In this document: positions 57,508-64,000 of the stretch, in pieces | How positions within the stretch are numbered: position 1 is the first letter of the stretch | How the letters are laid out: each line of letters starts with the position of its first letter | Assembly: GCF_040537815.1 (NCBI RefSeq) | Contig: NZ_JBEWSZ010000001.1 | Coordinates: forward strand, 1,488,001 to 1,552,000 | From: Mesorhizobium shangrilense | Lineage (GTDB): Bacteria > Pseudomonadota > Alphaproteobacteria > Rhizobiales > Rhizobiaceae | Reading direction: 5' to 3' | Length of the DNA stretch: 64,000 bases | Program-made: the position numbers and the translations under genes | Notes under the pieces: model-generated | Told to the model about the DNA's origin: nothing | Databases searched by the model: none | What the model saw: the letters and a program-made list of their open reading frames with translations, nothing else

Positions 57508-58773
57508 ATGCTAATTCGCACTTCTGCGAAATCTATCCTGCTTGGCGCTGTCTCGGTCATGGCACTTATGTCGGTCGCTCATGCTGCTGATATTGTACAG
57601 CCTGTAGAGTCAGCTGGTTTTAATTGGAACGGTGCCTATGTCGGCATTGGTGCTGGTTTTGGCTCAACCGTACACAAGTTGAGCGTTCCCGGTGTCGAAT
57701 TCAACGGCATCGGCGGCAATGGTGTGTTTGGTGAACTCACTGCCGGCTACGACTACATGGCATCAGAGCGTTTCCTGATCGGCGCCTTCGTGGATGCCAA
57801 CTATGGCAACATCGGCCCGTCACTTAGCGGTCCCGGCTTTAATGCAGATCTTCAAAACGTTTACGGCTTCGACGCGGGATTGCGCGCAGGCTATCTGCTG
57901 AACCCGACCACACTTGGATATGTGCTCGGCGGCTATACTTGGCAGCATTTCAAGCTCGACGGGTCGTTTGGCTCTACCGGGTTTGATTTCACCGAGAATC
58001 GCGGCGGCTATATACTCGGCGTCGGCATGGAAACGGTGTTACAGGGCAACTGGACACTGAAGACGGAATATCGCTACGCAAACTACGGCGACAAATCCGT
58101 TCTTGATTTCGGCGGCGGCAATTCGTTGAACATAGAACCGTCCACGCACACGTTCCATATTGGTGCCAACTACCGATTCGGCGGCCAGAGTGGCGGCGGC
58201 GCTTCGTTCGCAGCCCCGACATACAACTGGACCGGCTTCTATGCCGGTGGTGCGCTCGGTGCCGGCACGGTGGTTCATGACCTGACACTCTTCAGCGCCG
58301 CTGAATTGAACGGCATTGGCGGCGAAGGGGTGTTTGGAGAGCTTAACGTTGGCTACGACCATGACTTCGGTAGTTGGGTTGCAGGTGTTCAGGTTGACGG
58401 CCGCTATTCCGGTATCAAGTCAAAGCTCGATCTCGGCGGCGGTTCAATTACTGGCAACCCGGATTATGGGTTCGACGTATTGGCTCGCGTCGGCGCGAAG
58501 GTCAACGAATCGACGCTCGCCTATGTGATCGGCGGCTATAGCTGGCAGCATTTCCAACTGTCGGCTTCGCCCGGCGGAGATATCTTCGATCGGGGCGCAA
58601 GCGGTTTCTCTGTGGGCGGCGGTTTGGAAACGGCAGTGTCCAGCAACGTCACTGTTGGTCTCGAATATCGCTATTCGCAGTACCAGAAGACAGACTTCGG
58701 ATCTGGCGGCATCCTCGAGGATACTCCGTCTTTCCAGACCGTCCGGATCGGCGCGAAGTACAAGTTCAACTAA
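57508..58773 (+). CDS. Outer-membrane beta-barrel protein with two tandem barrel domains
   Basis: A 421-residue outer-membrane protein of the Omp25/Omp31-like group. The signal peptide runs to AHA (residue 26). Domain 1 (about 37-225) and domain 2 (about 235-421) are repeats of one another: FNWNGAYVGIGAGFGSTVHK versus YNWTGFYAGGALGAGTVVHD, FNGIGGNGVFGELTAGYDY versus LNGIGGEGVFGELNVGYDH, and GGYTWQHFKL versus GGYSWQHFQL. Each ends in a closing strand (FHIGANYRF and VRIGAKYKF). Normal family members have one barrel of about 200 residues. ATG 57508 follows GGGGG. It is monocistronic with its own terminator. Confidence 0.85.
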   Translation: MLIRTSAKSILLGAVSVMALMSVAHAADIVQPVESAGFNWNGAYVGIGAGFGSTVHKLSVPGVEFNGIGGNGVFGELTAGYDYMASERFLIGAFVDANYGNIGPSLSGPGFNADLQNVYGFDAGLRAGYLLNPTTLGYVLGGYTWQHFKLDGSFGSTGFDFTENRGGYILGVGMETVLQGNWTLKTEYRYANYGDKSVLDFGGGNSLNIEPSTHTFHIGANYRFGGQSGGGASFAAPTYNWTGFYAGGALGAGTVVHDLTLFSAAELNGIGGEGVFGELNVGYDHDFGSWVAGVQVDGRYSGIKSKLDLGGGSITGNPDYGFDVLARVGAKVNESTLAYVIGGYSWQHFQLSASPGGDIFDRGASGFSVGGGLETAVSSNVTVGLEYRYSQYQKTDFGSGGILEDTPSFQTVRIGAKYKFN

Positions 58774-58794
58774 GCTTTTCCAGCAAACAGTCTC

Positions 58795-58825
58795 AGCCCG
58801 TCGGCCAAAAGCCGGCGGGCTTTTT
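58795..58825 (+). terminator. Rho-independent terminator after the double-barrel porin
   Basis: An 11-bp stem (AGCCCGTCGGC / GCCGGCGGGCT, one G-U pair) with a 5-nt loop and a T5 tract, 22 bases after the stop. Confidence 0.9.
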
Positions 58826-58850
58826 CTTGTGTGAAACTTCGGCCAACAAC

Positions 58851-58876
58851 AAAAAAGCGGAGCCAAAGCCCCGCTT
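58851..58876 (-). terminator. Terminator for the minus-strand DUF1203 gene
   Basis: Read on the minus strand: AAGCGG ... CCGCTT stem (one mismatch) followed by T5 or more, about 120 bases past the 58996 stop. Confidence 0.65.
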
Positions 58877-58995
58877 CCTCGATTGTCGAGATTTCCCGCC
58901 GGTCCATCCGCGGTCGGCAAATCTATCAACAATCACTGTCTAACACTGCAGTGTTACGGCAGTGCGACAACACAGCTGGCGGGATGGCGCTTCGG

Positions 58996-59463
58996 TCAGG
59001 CGCGTTCAATCCTGCACTGATAGCAATTGTTGCGCGCCGAGCGGACATGGACGTAGGCGATGTCCGCGCGCTCGAACAGGGTCTCCGCCCTGGCCGCGAT
59101 GGCATCAGTCGGAATGACACCGCCACTGCCATAGACGATGCGGTCATCACTGCCATAACCGCGCACGATATAGTCGCTGCTTTCGAGCATTTCAGGCAAG
59201 GCGTCGGTTTCGGCAGCGCGTTCGCACTCCCGCTCATGCAGGAAGATCGGGCCGGTTTCAGCATAGGGCTGAAGGTCCGGGAACGGCCTATAGGCCAGGA
59301 CGAGATACGCCTCGCCCTCGCCTACATGCTTGAGGCAATGACGGCAGGGCACGCCGTCGCCGTCGGAAATCTTGCGTTCGGGGATCCGGCCATAGGCGTC
59401 GGGTGCGCCTTGTTGCAAGGCTCTGACATCTTCGGTCGGCAAGGCTTTGAACTGGATGGTCAT
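58996..59463 (-). CDS. DUF1203 domain-containing protein
   Basis: A 155-residue cytoplasmic protein. It contains FKALPTEDVRALQQGAPDAY, PCRHCLKHVGEGEAYLVLAY (a CxxC knuckle), PIFLHERECERAAETDALPE and a C-terminal VRSARNNCYQCRIERA with another CxxC pair. These four cysteines and the length match the DUF1203 family, which may bind zinc. Function unknown. ATG 59463 gives the family start MTIQFKALP. It lies 105 bases after the DapB-like gene on the same strand. Confidence 0.88.
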   Translation of the reverse strand: MTIQFKALPTEDVRALQQGAPDAYGRIPERKISDGDGVPCRHCLKHVGEGEAYLVLAYRPFPDLQPYAETGPIFLHERECERAAETDALPEMLESSDYIVRGYGSDDRIVYGSGGVIPTDAIAARAETLFERADIAYVHVRSARNNCYQCRIERA

Positions 59464-59568
59464 GCTGAGCTCTCCGGTTTCGTTGGTCGGAAATTATGCT
59501 CCCTCGGCAGCGCCTCCCACCCGATTCCTGCCAATCGCCCCGGTGCGAAACGGCATCCGTCAGTCGGC

Positions 59569-60375
59569 TCAATCCAGCAGAGCATCAAGCCCACGCACAA
59601 GCCCGGTGATCTGCTGTACCCTGCGGATGGCGAGCAACGTGCCGGCCACATAGGGAGCAGCGGACGAACCGGCGTCGTGACGGATGGTCAGCCGCTCGTC
59701 GGGCAAGCCGAACAGCGCCTCGCAGGAGAGGATGTAGGAAGGCAGGCGCAGCGCGTGCACCTGCACCCCCTCGCCCGCACCCACAGCCGCGCCGCGTGTA
59801 GCCGGCACTCCAGAAACCTCGGAAGCCGGCCGCACCGTCGAGGCCTGGCGAACCTCCGCCAAGGCTTCAGCAAGTTCGCGTGCGGTACCTGAAGGCGCAT
59901 CGGGCTTGCCGGCGCTGGCGTAATCGATGATTTCGACATCCGGCACATATTTCGCCGCCATCAGCGCGAAGCGTTTCATCAGCGTGGCGGTGATGGAAAA
60001 ATTGCCGGCCGCAAGCACGCCGACACGATTGGCGCGGGCAGCGGCGTCGATTTCGGCATAGTCGGTCGCGCCCAGCCCCGACGTGCCGATCACCACATGC
60101 CTCCCCCTGGAGATCGCCAGCAGTGCGTGGTCCTTCACGACATCTGGCCTGGTGTAGTCAACCAGCACGTCGGACGCCGTTGCCAACGCCTCGACCAGTG
60201 AAGCAGAAACTGTCACGCCGTTATCGGGACCGCCAACGACCGCTCCGGCGTCCCGTCCTGCCGCACTGCGCGACACCGCGCCCACCAGTGTCATATCCGC
60301 TTGTGTAGCGATCGCCGGAATCAGCGCTTTGCCGACCCAGCCGGTCGCGCCAGCCATAACCACCCGTATCGTCAT
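59569..60375 (-). CDS. DapB-like dihydrodipicolinate reductase homologue lacking the catalytic histidines
   Basis: A 268-residue NAD(P)-binding reductase of the DapB family. The dinucleotide motif is VMAGATGWVG, and the substrate loop DAPSGTA (159-165) is conserved with K157. The DapB catalytic block EAHHRHK of E. coli aligns with DYASAGK (151-157), so the two histidines are Ala and Ser here. The protein therefore may not reduce 4-hydroxy-tetrahydrodipicolinate. Canonical DapB would be elsewhere in the genome. ATG 60375 (MTIRVVMAG) is preferred to the longer frame. The neighbours, DUF1203 and OmpA, give no pathway clue. Confidence 0.85.
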   Translation of the reverse strand: MTIRVVMAGATGWVGKALIPAIATQADMTLVGAVSRSAAGRDAGAVVGGPDNGVTVSASLVEALATASDVLVDYTRPDVVKDHALLAISRGRHVVIGTSGLGATDYAEIDAAARANRVGVLAAGNFSITATLMKRFALMAAKYVPDVEIIDYASAGKPDAPSGTARELAEALAEVRQASTVRPASEVSGVPATRGAAVGAGEGVQVHALRLPSYILSCEALFGLPDERLTIRHDAGSSAAPYVAGTLLAIRRVQQITGLVRGLDALLD

Positions 60376-60503
60376 CGCCCGGTCCTTTACGCCATTACCT
60401 TGAGCGGCCAGCGATATGGAAAGAGCCCGGCTCATATACAAGCCAGGCTCCTCTAATCCGAAGTCCCGTCAGGAACCGTGAGCCCCTCAGTTCGGCCCCC
60501 GAA

Positions 60504-61061
60504 CTATCGGATGAAATCGTCGAAGCGGCGCAACGTCACCCGGCGATTCTGCCAGTTCTCGTTCTGTGTCTGCACAAGCAGGAACTCTTCCCCATAGCCG
60601 ACGGTTTCAAGTGCATAGGCGGGCACACCGAATTCTCTCACAAGAGTGCGCTTGAGCGAGGCGGCACGCTGCTCGGACAGGATCTGGTTCGACTGGAACG
60701 AACCGACAGCGTCGGTGTGGCCTTCTATCAGCACGCGGGCACGGGGGTCGCGGCGCAGGATGCGCTGGAGTGCGTCGGCGATGTTCTCGATCTTGCCGTA
60801 TTGCGACGGCGAAATGGCCGCGGAACCGAAGGCGAAATTGATCGACTGAATGTCGATCGAACGGGCCATGCGCCGCAGATCCGGCCGCCGCTTGAATTCG
60901 CGGATGGTGACGCGCTCGTCGGGCCGCAGTTTGACGCGCGGGGCGGCCTCCAGCTTACGTTCGATCGTCGCGGCCGAAGGCGTGGTGGCCTGCGCGGCGG
61001 CAAGGCTCGGCATGGCAATCGCTGCGATCAGCGCGGCGGCAAGTGTACGGCGGGTCAGCAT
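60504..61061 (-). CDS. OmpA family peptidoglycan-binding protein
   Basis: A 185-residue envelope protein. The signal peptide is MLTRRTLAAALIAAIAMPSL (cut near LAAAQ). The C-terminal OmpA/MotB-like domain (about 70-183) shows INFAFGSAAISPSQYGKIEN, VLIEGHTDAVGSFQSNQILS with the TD and R residues that bind diaminopimelate, and LSEQRAASLKRTLVREFGV. A basic linker (KRRPDLRRMARS) precedes it. It would tether the envelope to peptidoglycan non-covalently. There is no beta-barrel in the protein, so it is soluble or periplasmic. Confidence 0.9.
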   Translation of the reverse strand: MLTRRTLAAALIAAIAMPSLAAAQATTPSAATIERKLEAAPRVKLRPDERVTIREFKRRPDLRRMARSIDIQSINFAFGSAAISPSQYGKIENIADALQRILRRDPRARVLIEGHTDAVGSFQSNQILSEQRAASLKRTLVREFGVPAYALETVGYGEEFLLVQTQNENWQNRRVTLRRFDDFIR

Positions 61062-61159
61062 GTCTTTGTCTCCTTCGGCATCACCAATCGTTGATGCCGG
61101 CTACATGCCAAAAACAGTCTGAAGCGGGGATGAACAGGTGGTTCAGCTTCGCGCGATAA

Positions 61160-61723
61160 TCACGGTCGCATGACGCTCGCCGAGCGCTCGAGGAAAGGCA
61201 GTGGATGCACCACCTCCTTCTTTTGCGCTACCGGCGTAAAGCCGAGCTTCTGGTAGAGCGGCAATGCCGCGGGATGATCGAGCGTGCAGGTCTGGACCGT
61301 CACCCGCTTCGGCCCATAAGACCAGGCGGCGGCGATAGCCGATCCAAGGAACCAACGGCCGATCCCCTGTCCGGTCGCATGCTCCATCATGCCGAAATAT
61401 GCGAGTTCCACCTCCTGCGGCAGGTGTGGCTTGAGATCGAAGAAGCCGGCCGGCGCGCCATCGAGATAGAGCACCCTGATGTCGCGGTCCTCGCGATGGA
61501 TACCGGCTGAAAGCTCATCGTCGCTCAGCCTCAGCACATTGACCCAGTGCCATTTGCGTCCCACTCGATCCATCAGATATCGATAGAAATGCAGCGGAAT
61601 GTCCTTGGTCTTCAGCAGGGCAATCTGCCGATTGTAGGGTACGGTTGGAGAATAGGCCGGGGGCACGTGCATCTCGAGAAACGTCACCGTGACGTCGATG
61701 TCATCAGGCGTTCCGTTTTCCAT
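61160..61723 (-). CDS. GNAT family N-acetyltransferase
   Basis: A 187-residue acetyltransferase of the GCN5 fold. The acetyl-CoA segment is ATGQGIGRWFLGSAI (Q/RxxGxG/A-like) and the later region ALPLYQKLGFTPVAQKKEVV is the conserved C-terminal strand and helix. The N-terminal half (YNRQIALLKTKDIPLHFYRY) is unusual and may specify the acceptor. ATG 61723 is chosen, with AAGGA 9 bases upstream; ATG 61732 overlaps the sseA stop and is also possible. The substrate is unknown. Confidence 0.85.
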   Translation of the reverse strand: MENGTPDDIDVTVTFLEMHVPPAYSPTVPYNRQIALLKTKDIPLHFYRYLMDRVGRKWHWVNVLRLSDDELSAGIHREDRDIRVLYLDGAPAGFFDLKPHLPQEVELAYFGMMEHATGQGIGRWFLGSAIAAAWSYGPKRVTVQTCTLDHPAALPLYQKLGFTPVAQKKEVVHPLPFLERSASVMRP

Positions 61724-61728
61724 GACCG

Positions 61729-62580
61729 TCATTCCTTGCCCGTGACCACGGGTGTGTCGGAGAGCCCGCCCCATTCGGTCCAGGAGCCGTCATAGAGCCT
61801 GTTCTGCGTATGGCCAAGCGTCTCCAGGGCCAGCGTGATCGCCGCGGCTGTAATGCCCGAACCACACGATGTGATGACGGGTTTGGACAGATCGATGCCG
61901 GCTCCTTCGATCACTTCGCGCAAACGGTCCCTCGGCAACAACTTGCCGTTTTCCGAAAGCGCCGAATAGGGCAAATTGCGCGCGCCCGGCATATGACCGG
62001 ACCGGACACCCGCACGCGGTTCAGGCTCAGTGCCGGTAAAGCGGCCCGGTCCCCTCGCATCGGCGATCTGGCTCTCTTTTGTCTCGACGATGCGGCGCAT
62101 CTCGGCGAGGCTGGCGACGCGACCAGCGTCGAAATCGGCATGGAACACGCTCGGCGCGATCTTCGTCAGTTCGGCCGTTACTGGCCGGCCGGCCGCTTTC
62201 CAGCCGTCAAAGCCACCGTCCAGAATATATGTCTGGAAAACGCCCATCACCCTAAACATCCACCACGCCCGTGGGGCCGAGAAGAAGCCAGGACCGTCAT
62301 AGATGATGATGGTGTCGTCCGCCGAAACCCCCATGGAGCCGACATATTGTGAAAAATGCCGCGGCGACGGCAGCGTGTGCGGCAAAGCGGAATCCGGGTC
62401 CGACACCGCATCCTGATCGAGGAAACGGGCCCCGGGGATATGCGCTACGTCATATTCGGCGCGTGCGTCGCGCTTTTGCGCCGGCAAGTACCAGGACGCA
62501 TCGATGATCACCAGGCCGGGTTGGCCCAGACGCTCCTGCAACCAGTCCGCGTCGACGGTGAAAGGACTGTCTTCGGCCAT
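61729..62580 (-). CDS. sseA: 3-mercaptopyruvate sulfurtransferase
   Basis: A 283-residue two-domain rhodanese. Domain 1 has VIIDASWYLPAQKRDARAEY, domain 2 has IADARGPGRFTGTEPEPRAG and RSGHMPGARNLPYSALSENG, and the active-site loop CGSGITA holds the catalytic cysteine. The CGSG(I/V)T pattern identifies mercaptopyruvate rather than thiosulfate sulfurtransferases. It moves sulfur from 3-mercaptopyruvate to cyanide or thiols. The start ATG 62580 gives MAEDSPFTVDADW. It sits between alaX and GNAT on the minus strand, close to cysK. Confidence 0.93.
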   Translation of the reverse strand: MAEDSPFTVDADWLQERLGQPGLVIIDASWYLPAQKRDARAEYDVAHIPGARFLDQDAVSDPDSALPHTLPSPRHFSQYVGSMGVSADDTIIIYDGPGFFSAPRAWWMFRVMGVFQTYILDGGFDGWKAAGRPVTAELTKIAPSVFHADFDAGRVASLAEMRRIVETKESQIADARGPGRFTGTEPEPRAGVRSGHMPGARNLPYSALSENGKLLPRDRLREVIEGAGIDLSKPVITSCGSGITAAAITLALETLGHTQNRLYDGSWTEWGGLSDTPVVTGKE

Positions 62581-62674
62581 TCTATGTCTCCTGACTGGCT
62601 GGGCGATGCTTGCCTATCTTACCATTTGACCATGATCTTTTCCGAAACCGATTTCGATGCTTCGGGATCATGGT

Positions 62675-63418
62675 CTAGGCAGCGGGCATCGGACCAAAGC
62701 GGATGCGGAAGCGTCGATTTTCGCGGCCCTTCTTCTCGATCTTGCCGATATGAATCTCGCCGACCTCGCCGGTACTCTTCACATGGGTACCGCCACAAGG
62801 CTGGCTGTCGACCGAGGCGTTGTCGCCGATGCAGACGAGGCGGATCTTGCCTGTACCGACCGGCGGCCGGACATTCTTGGACTTGACCAGGCCCGGATTG
62901 GCAGCCAGTTCCTCGTCGCTGATCAGCCGGGTAAAGATCGGATGGTCGGCCCGCACCAGTTCCATCAACCTGGCCGTTACGTCTTCCTTGGTGAAGCCCA
63001 CATCCGGAATGTCGAAATCGACCCGGCTGTCGTCCTCGGCGACGGAGGCACCGGTGATCGGAAACGGACAAACGACGGTGAGCAAATGGCAGGCCGCGTG
63101 CATGCGCATCAGAAGATGCCGACGCTCCCAGTCGATGGCGAGTTTCACATGCTCGCCAATGGTTGGCACGGCCTGATCCGGCGCCGGAACATGGATGATC
63201 TCTTCCTTGGTCTCTCCGGTGATGGTCGCGGCAATGGCGATACGGCTGCCATCGGCGCGCTCGATGTGGCCCGTGTCGCCCGGTTGGCCACCTGACGTCG
63301 CGTAGAAGATTGTCCGATCGAGGATGATGCCGCCGCGTTCATTGACAGCGACCACCTTAGCTTCCGCCGTCCGCAGATAGGCATCGTCGCGAAACAGCGC
63401 TTCCGTCCTGTACGCCAT
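62675..63418 (-). CDS. Alanyl-tRNA editing protein AlaX
   Basis: A 247-residue free-standing editing domain that hydrolyses Ser- (or Gly-) mischarged tRNA-Ala. The first zinc motif HxxxH is in MHAACHLLTV and the second CxxxH in PCGGTHVKS; the middle domain has ATSGGQPGDTG. The length is that of AlaX-M, larger than the minimal AlaX-S. It overlaps the cysK stop (TGATG), so cysK and alaX are coupled. ATG 63418 (MAYRTEALF) is used rather than the adjacent GTG. Confidence 0.94.
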   Translation of the reverse strand: MAYRTEALFRDDAYLRTAEAKVVAVNERGGIILDRTIFYATSGGQPGDTGHIERADGSRIAIAATITGETKEEIIHVPAPDQAVPTIGEHVKLAIDWERRHLLMRMHAACHLLTVVCPFPITGASVAEDDSRVDFDIPDVGFTKEDVTARLMELVRADHPIFTRLISDEELAANPGLVKSKNVRPPVGTGKIRLVCIGDNASVDSQPCGGTHVKSTGEVGEIHIGKIEKKGRENRRFRIRFGPMPAA

Positions 63419-64000
63419 CACGCGACCTTCTCGAACGGCACCGATATGGTGCTCCGCTGTTCCATCCAGCCTGGCACCGGCAGGTGCTTTTCACGCAGGA
63501 ATTCCGGGTTGAACAGCTTCGACTGGTAGCGCGTGCCGTAGTCGCACAGGATGGTCACGATGGTATGCCCGGGGCCTAATTCCCTGGCCAACCGGATCGC
63601 GCCGGCGATGTTGATGCCGGTGGAGCCGCCGACACACAGGCCTTCCTCCTGGATCAGGTCGAAGACGATCGGCAGCGCGTCCTCGTCCGGGATCTGGAAG
63701 GAGAAGTCCGGCGTGAACCCTTCAAGGTTCGCGGTGATGCGCCCCTGCCCGATGCCCTCGGTGATCGAACTGCCCTCGGATTTCAGTTCGCCGCTGGTGT
63801 AGAAGCTGTAGAGCGCGGCTCCCAGCGGATCGGCAAGCGCGATCTTCACATTCTTGCTCTTGGCCTTCAGCCCGAAGGCCACTCCGGCCAGCGTGCCGCC
63901 GGAGCCGACCGCCGACACGAAGCCGTCGACCTTGCCGCCGGTCTGATTCCAGATCTCCTCCGCCGTTGTGCGGATATGGCCATCGCGATTGGCGACATTG
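63418..64000 (-). CDS. cysK: Cysteine synthase A (partial, C-terminal part)
   Basis: An O-acetylserine sulfhydrylase, truncated by the right window edge. The visible 194 residues end in PFEKVA and show AEEIWNQTGGKVDGFVSAVG, GSGGTLAGVAFGLKAKSKNV, the PLP-phosphate binding GSGGT loop and GLCVGGSTGINIAGAIRLA. The N-terminal part, with the catalytic lysine, lies beyond the window. The last base of its TGA is the first base of alaX. The enzyme converts O-acetylserine plus sulfide to cysteine. Confidence 0.93.
   Translation of the reverse strand, partial: NVANRDGHIRTTAEEIWNQTGGKVDGFVSAVGSGGTLAGVAFGLKAKSKNVKIALADPLGAALYSFYTSGELKSEGSSITEGIGQGRITANLEGFTPDFSFQIPDEDALPIVFDLIQEEGLCVGGSTGINIAGAIRLARELGPGHTIVTILCDYGTRYQSKLFNPEFLREKHLPVPGWMEQRSTISVPFEKVA

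Overview
The window looks like a chromosomal segment of a high-GC alphaproteobacterium of the order Hyphomicrobiales, most probably Mesorhizobium or a close Phyllobacteriaceae relative. The evidence is the order nifR3(dusB)-ntrB-ntrC-ntrY-ntrX-(D-amino-acid aminotransferase)-hfq-hflX, the pdhA-pdhB-pdhC-lpdA-lipA cluster with a lipoyl domain on E1-beta, an ispDF fusion, the rhizobial N-terminal extension on 5-formyl-THF cyclo-ligase, and Omp25/31-like barrels. The species is inferred from gene content and order, not from any search.

Layout. 1-4.3 kb: end of a BMP-type ABC importer (permease tail, binding protein), rimO, a TerC/YjbE membrane protein and a DUF930 protein. 4.3-7.8 kb: an accessory-looking stretch with a divergent LysR/SDR pair, about 950 bp with no recognisable gene, a tRNA-Ser(UGA), and a 31-codon ORF (7284-7379) that looks like a RiPP precursor with a lasso-type YxxPxL leader. 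7.8-16 kb: an envelope and information-processing run (rlpA, a dacF-like gene, tmk, holB, metG, tatD, an MBL hydrolase, a YbaK-type deacylase). 16-20 kb: a transposase remnant, then a periplasmic RidA divergent from a TetR regulator across a perfect 45-bp palindrome, an aldose-epimerase-like gene and an aminotransferase. 20-34.5 kb: mazG, hflX/hfq, the aminotransferase, the two Ntr two-component systems with nifR3, ispDF, pncC, a COQ10/RatA-like gene and lipA. 34.5-43 kb: a GlsB-type membrane protein, lpdA, an SGNH esterase, the pyruvate dehydrogenase genes, an FtsB-like protein and enolase. 43-46.5 kb: small genes (a lipoprotein, dodecin, a single-pass peptide, a Dabb protein, a membrane peptide) and kdsA with a glyoxalase-like partner. 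46.5-50.5 kb: a FAD oxidoreductase/DUF1365/CFA-like methyltransferase operon, then a small secreted-protein gene with an apparent frameshift. 50.7-58.8 kb: a Tat-exported 2',3'-cyclic nucleotidase, an NDH-2-like protein, 5-formyl-THF cyclo-ligase, an AT-richer orphan, lrp/ald, and a porin made of two tandem barrels. 58.9-64 kb, all on the minus strand: DUF1203, a DapB-like protein lacking the catalytic histidines, an OmpA-family protein, GNAT, sseA, alaX and the 3' part of cysK.

Functional themes: nitrogen regulation (NtrBC, NtrYX, NifR3, Hfq), pyruvate entry into the TCA cycle with its lipoylation enzyme, cell-wall and outer-membrane maintenance, and a sulfur/alanyl-tRNA quality-control operon at the right edge. 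No phage, CRISPR, complete transposon or complete biosynthetic gene cluster is visible. The most noteworthy points are the orphan RiPP-like precursor, the TetR/RidA palindrome, the double-barrel outer-membrane protein, and three family members with altered key motifs (DacF-like, DapB-like, NtrX).
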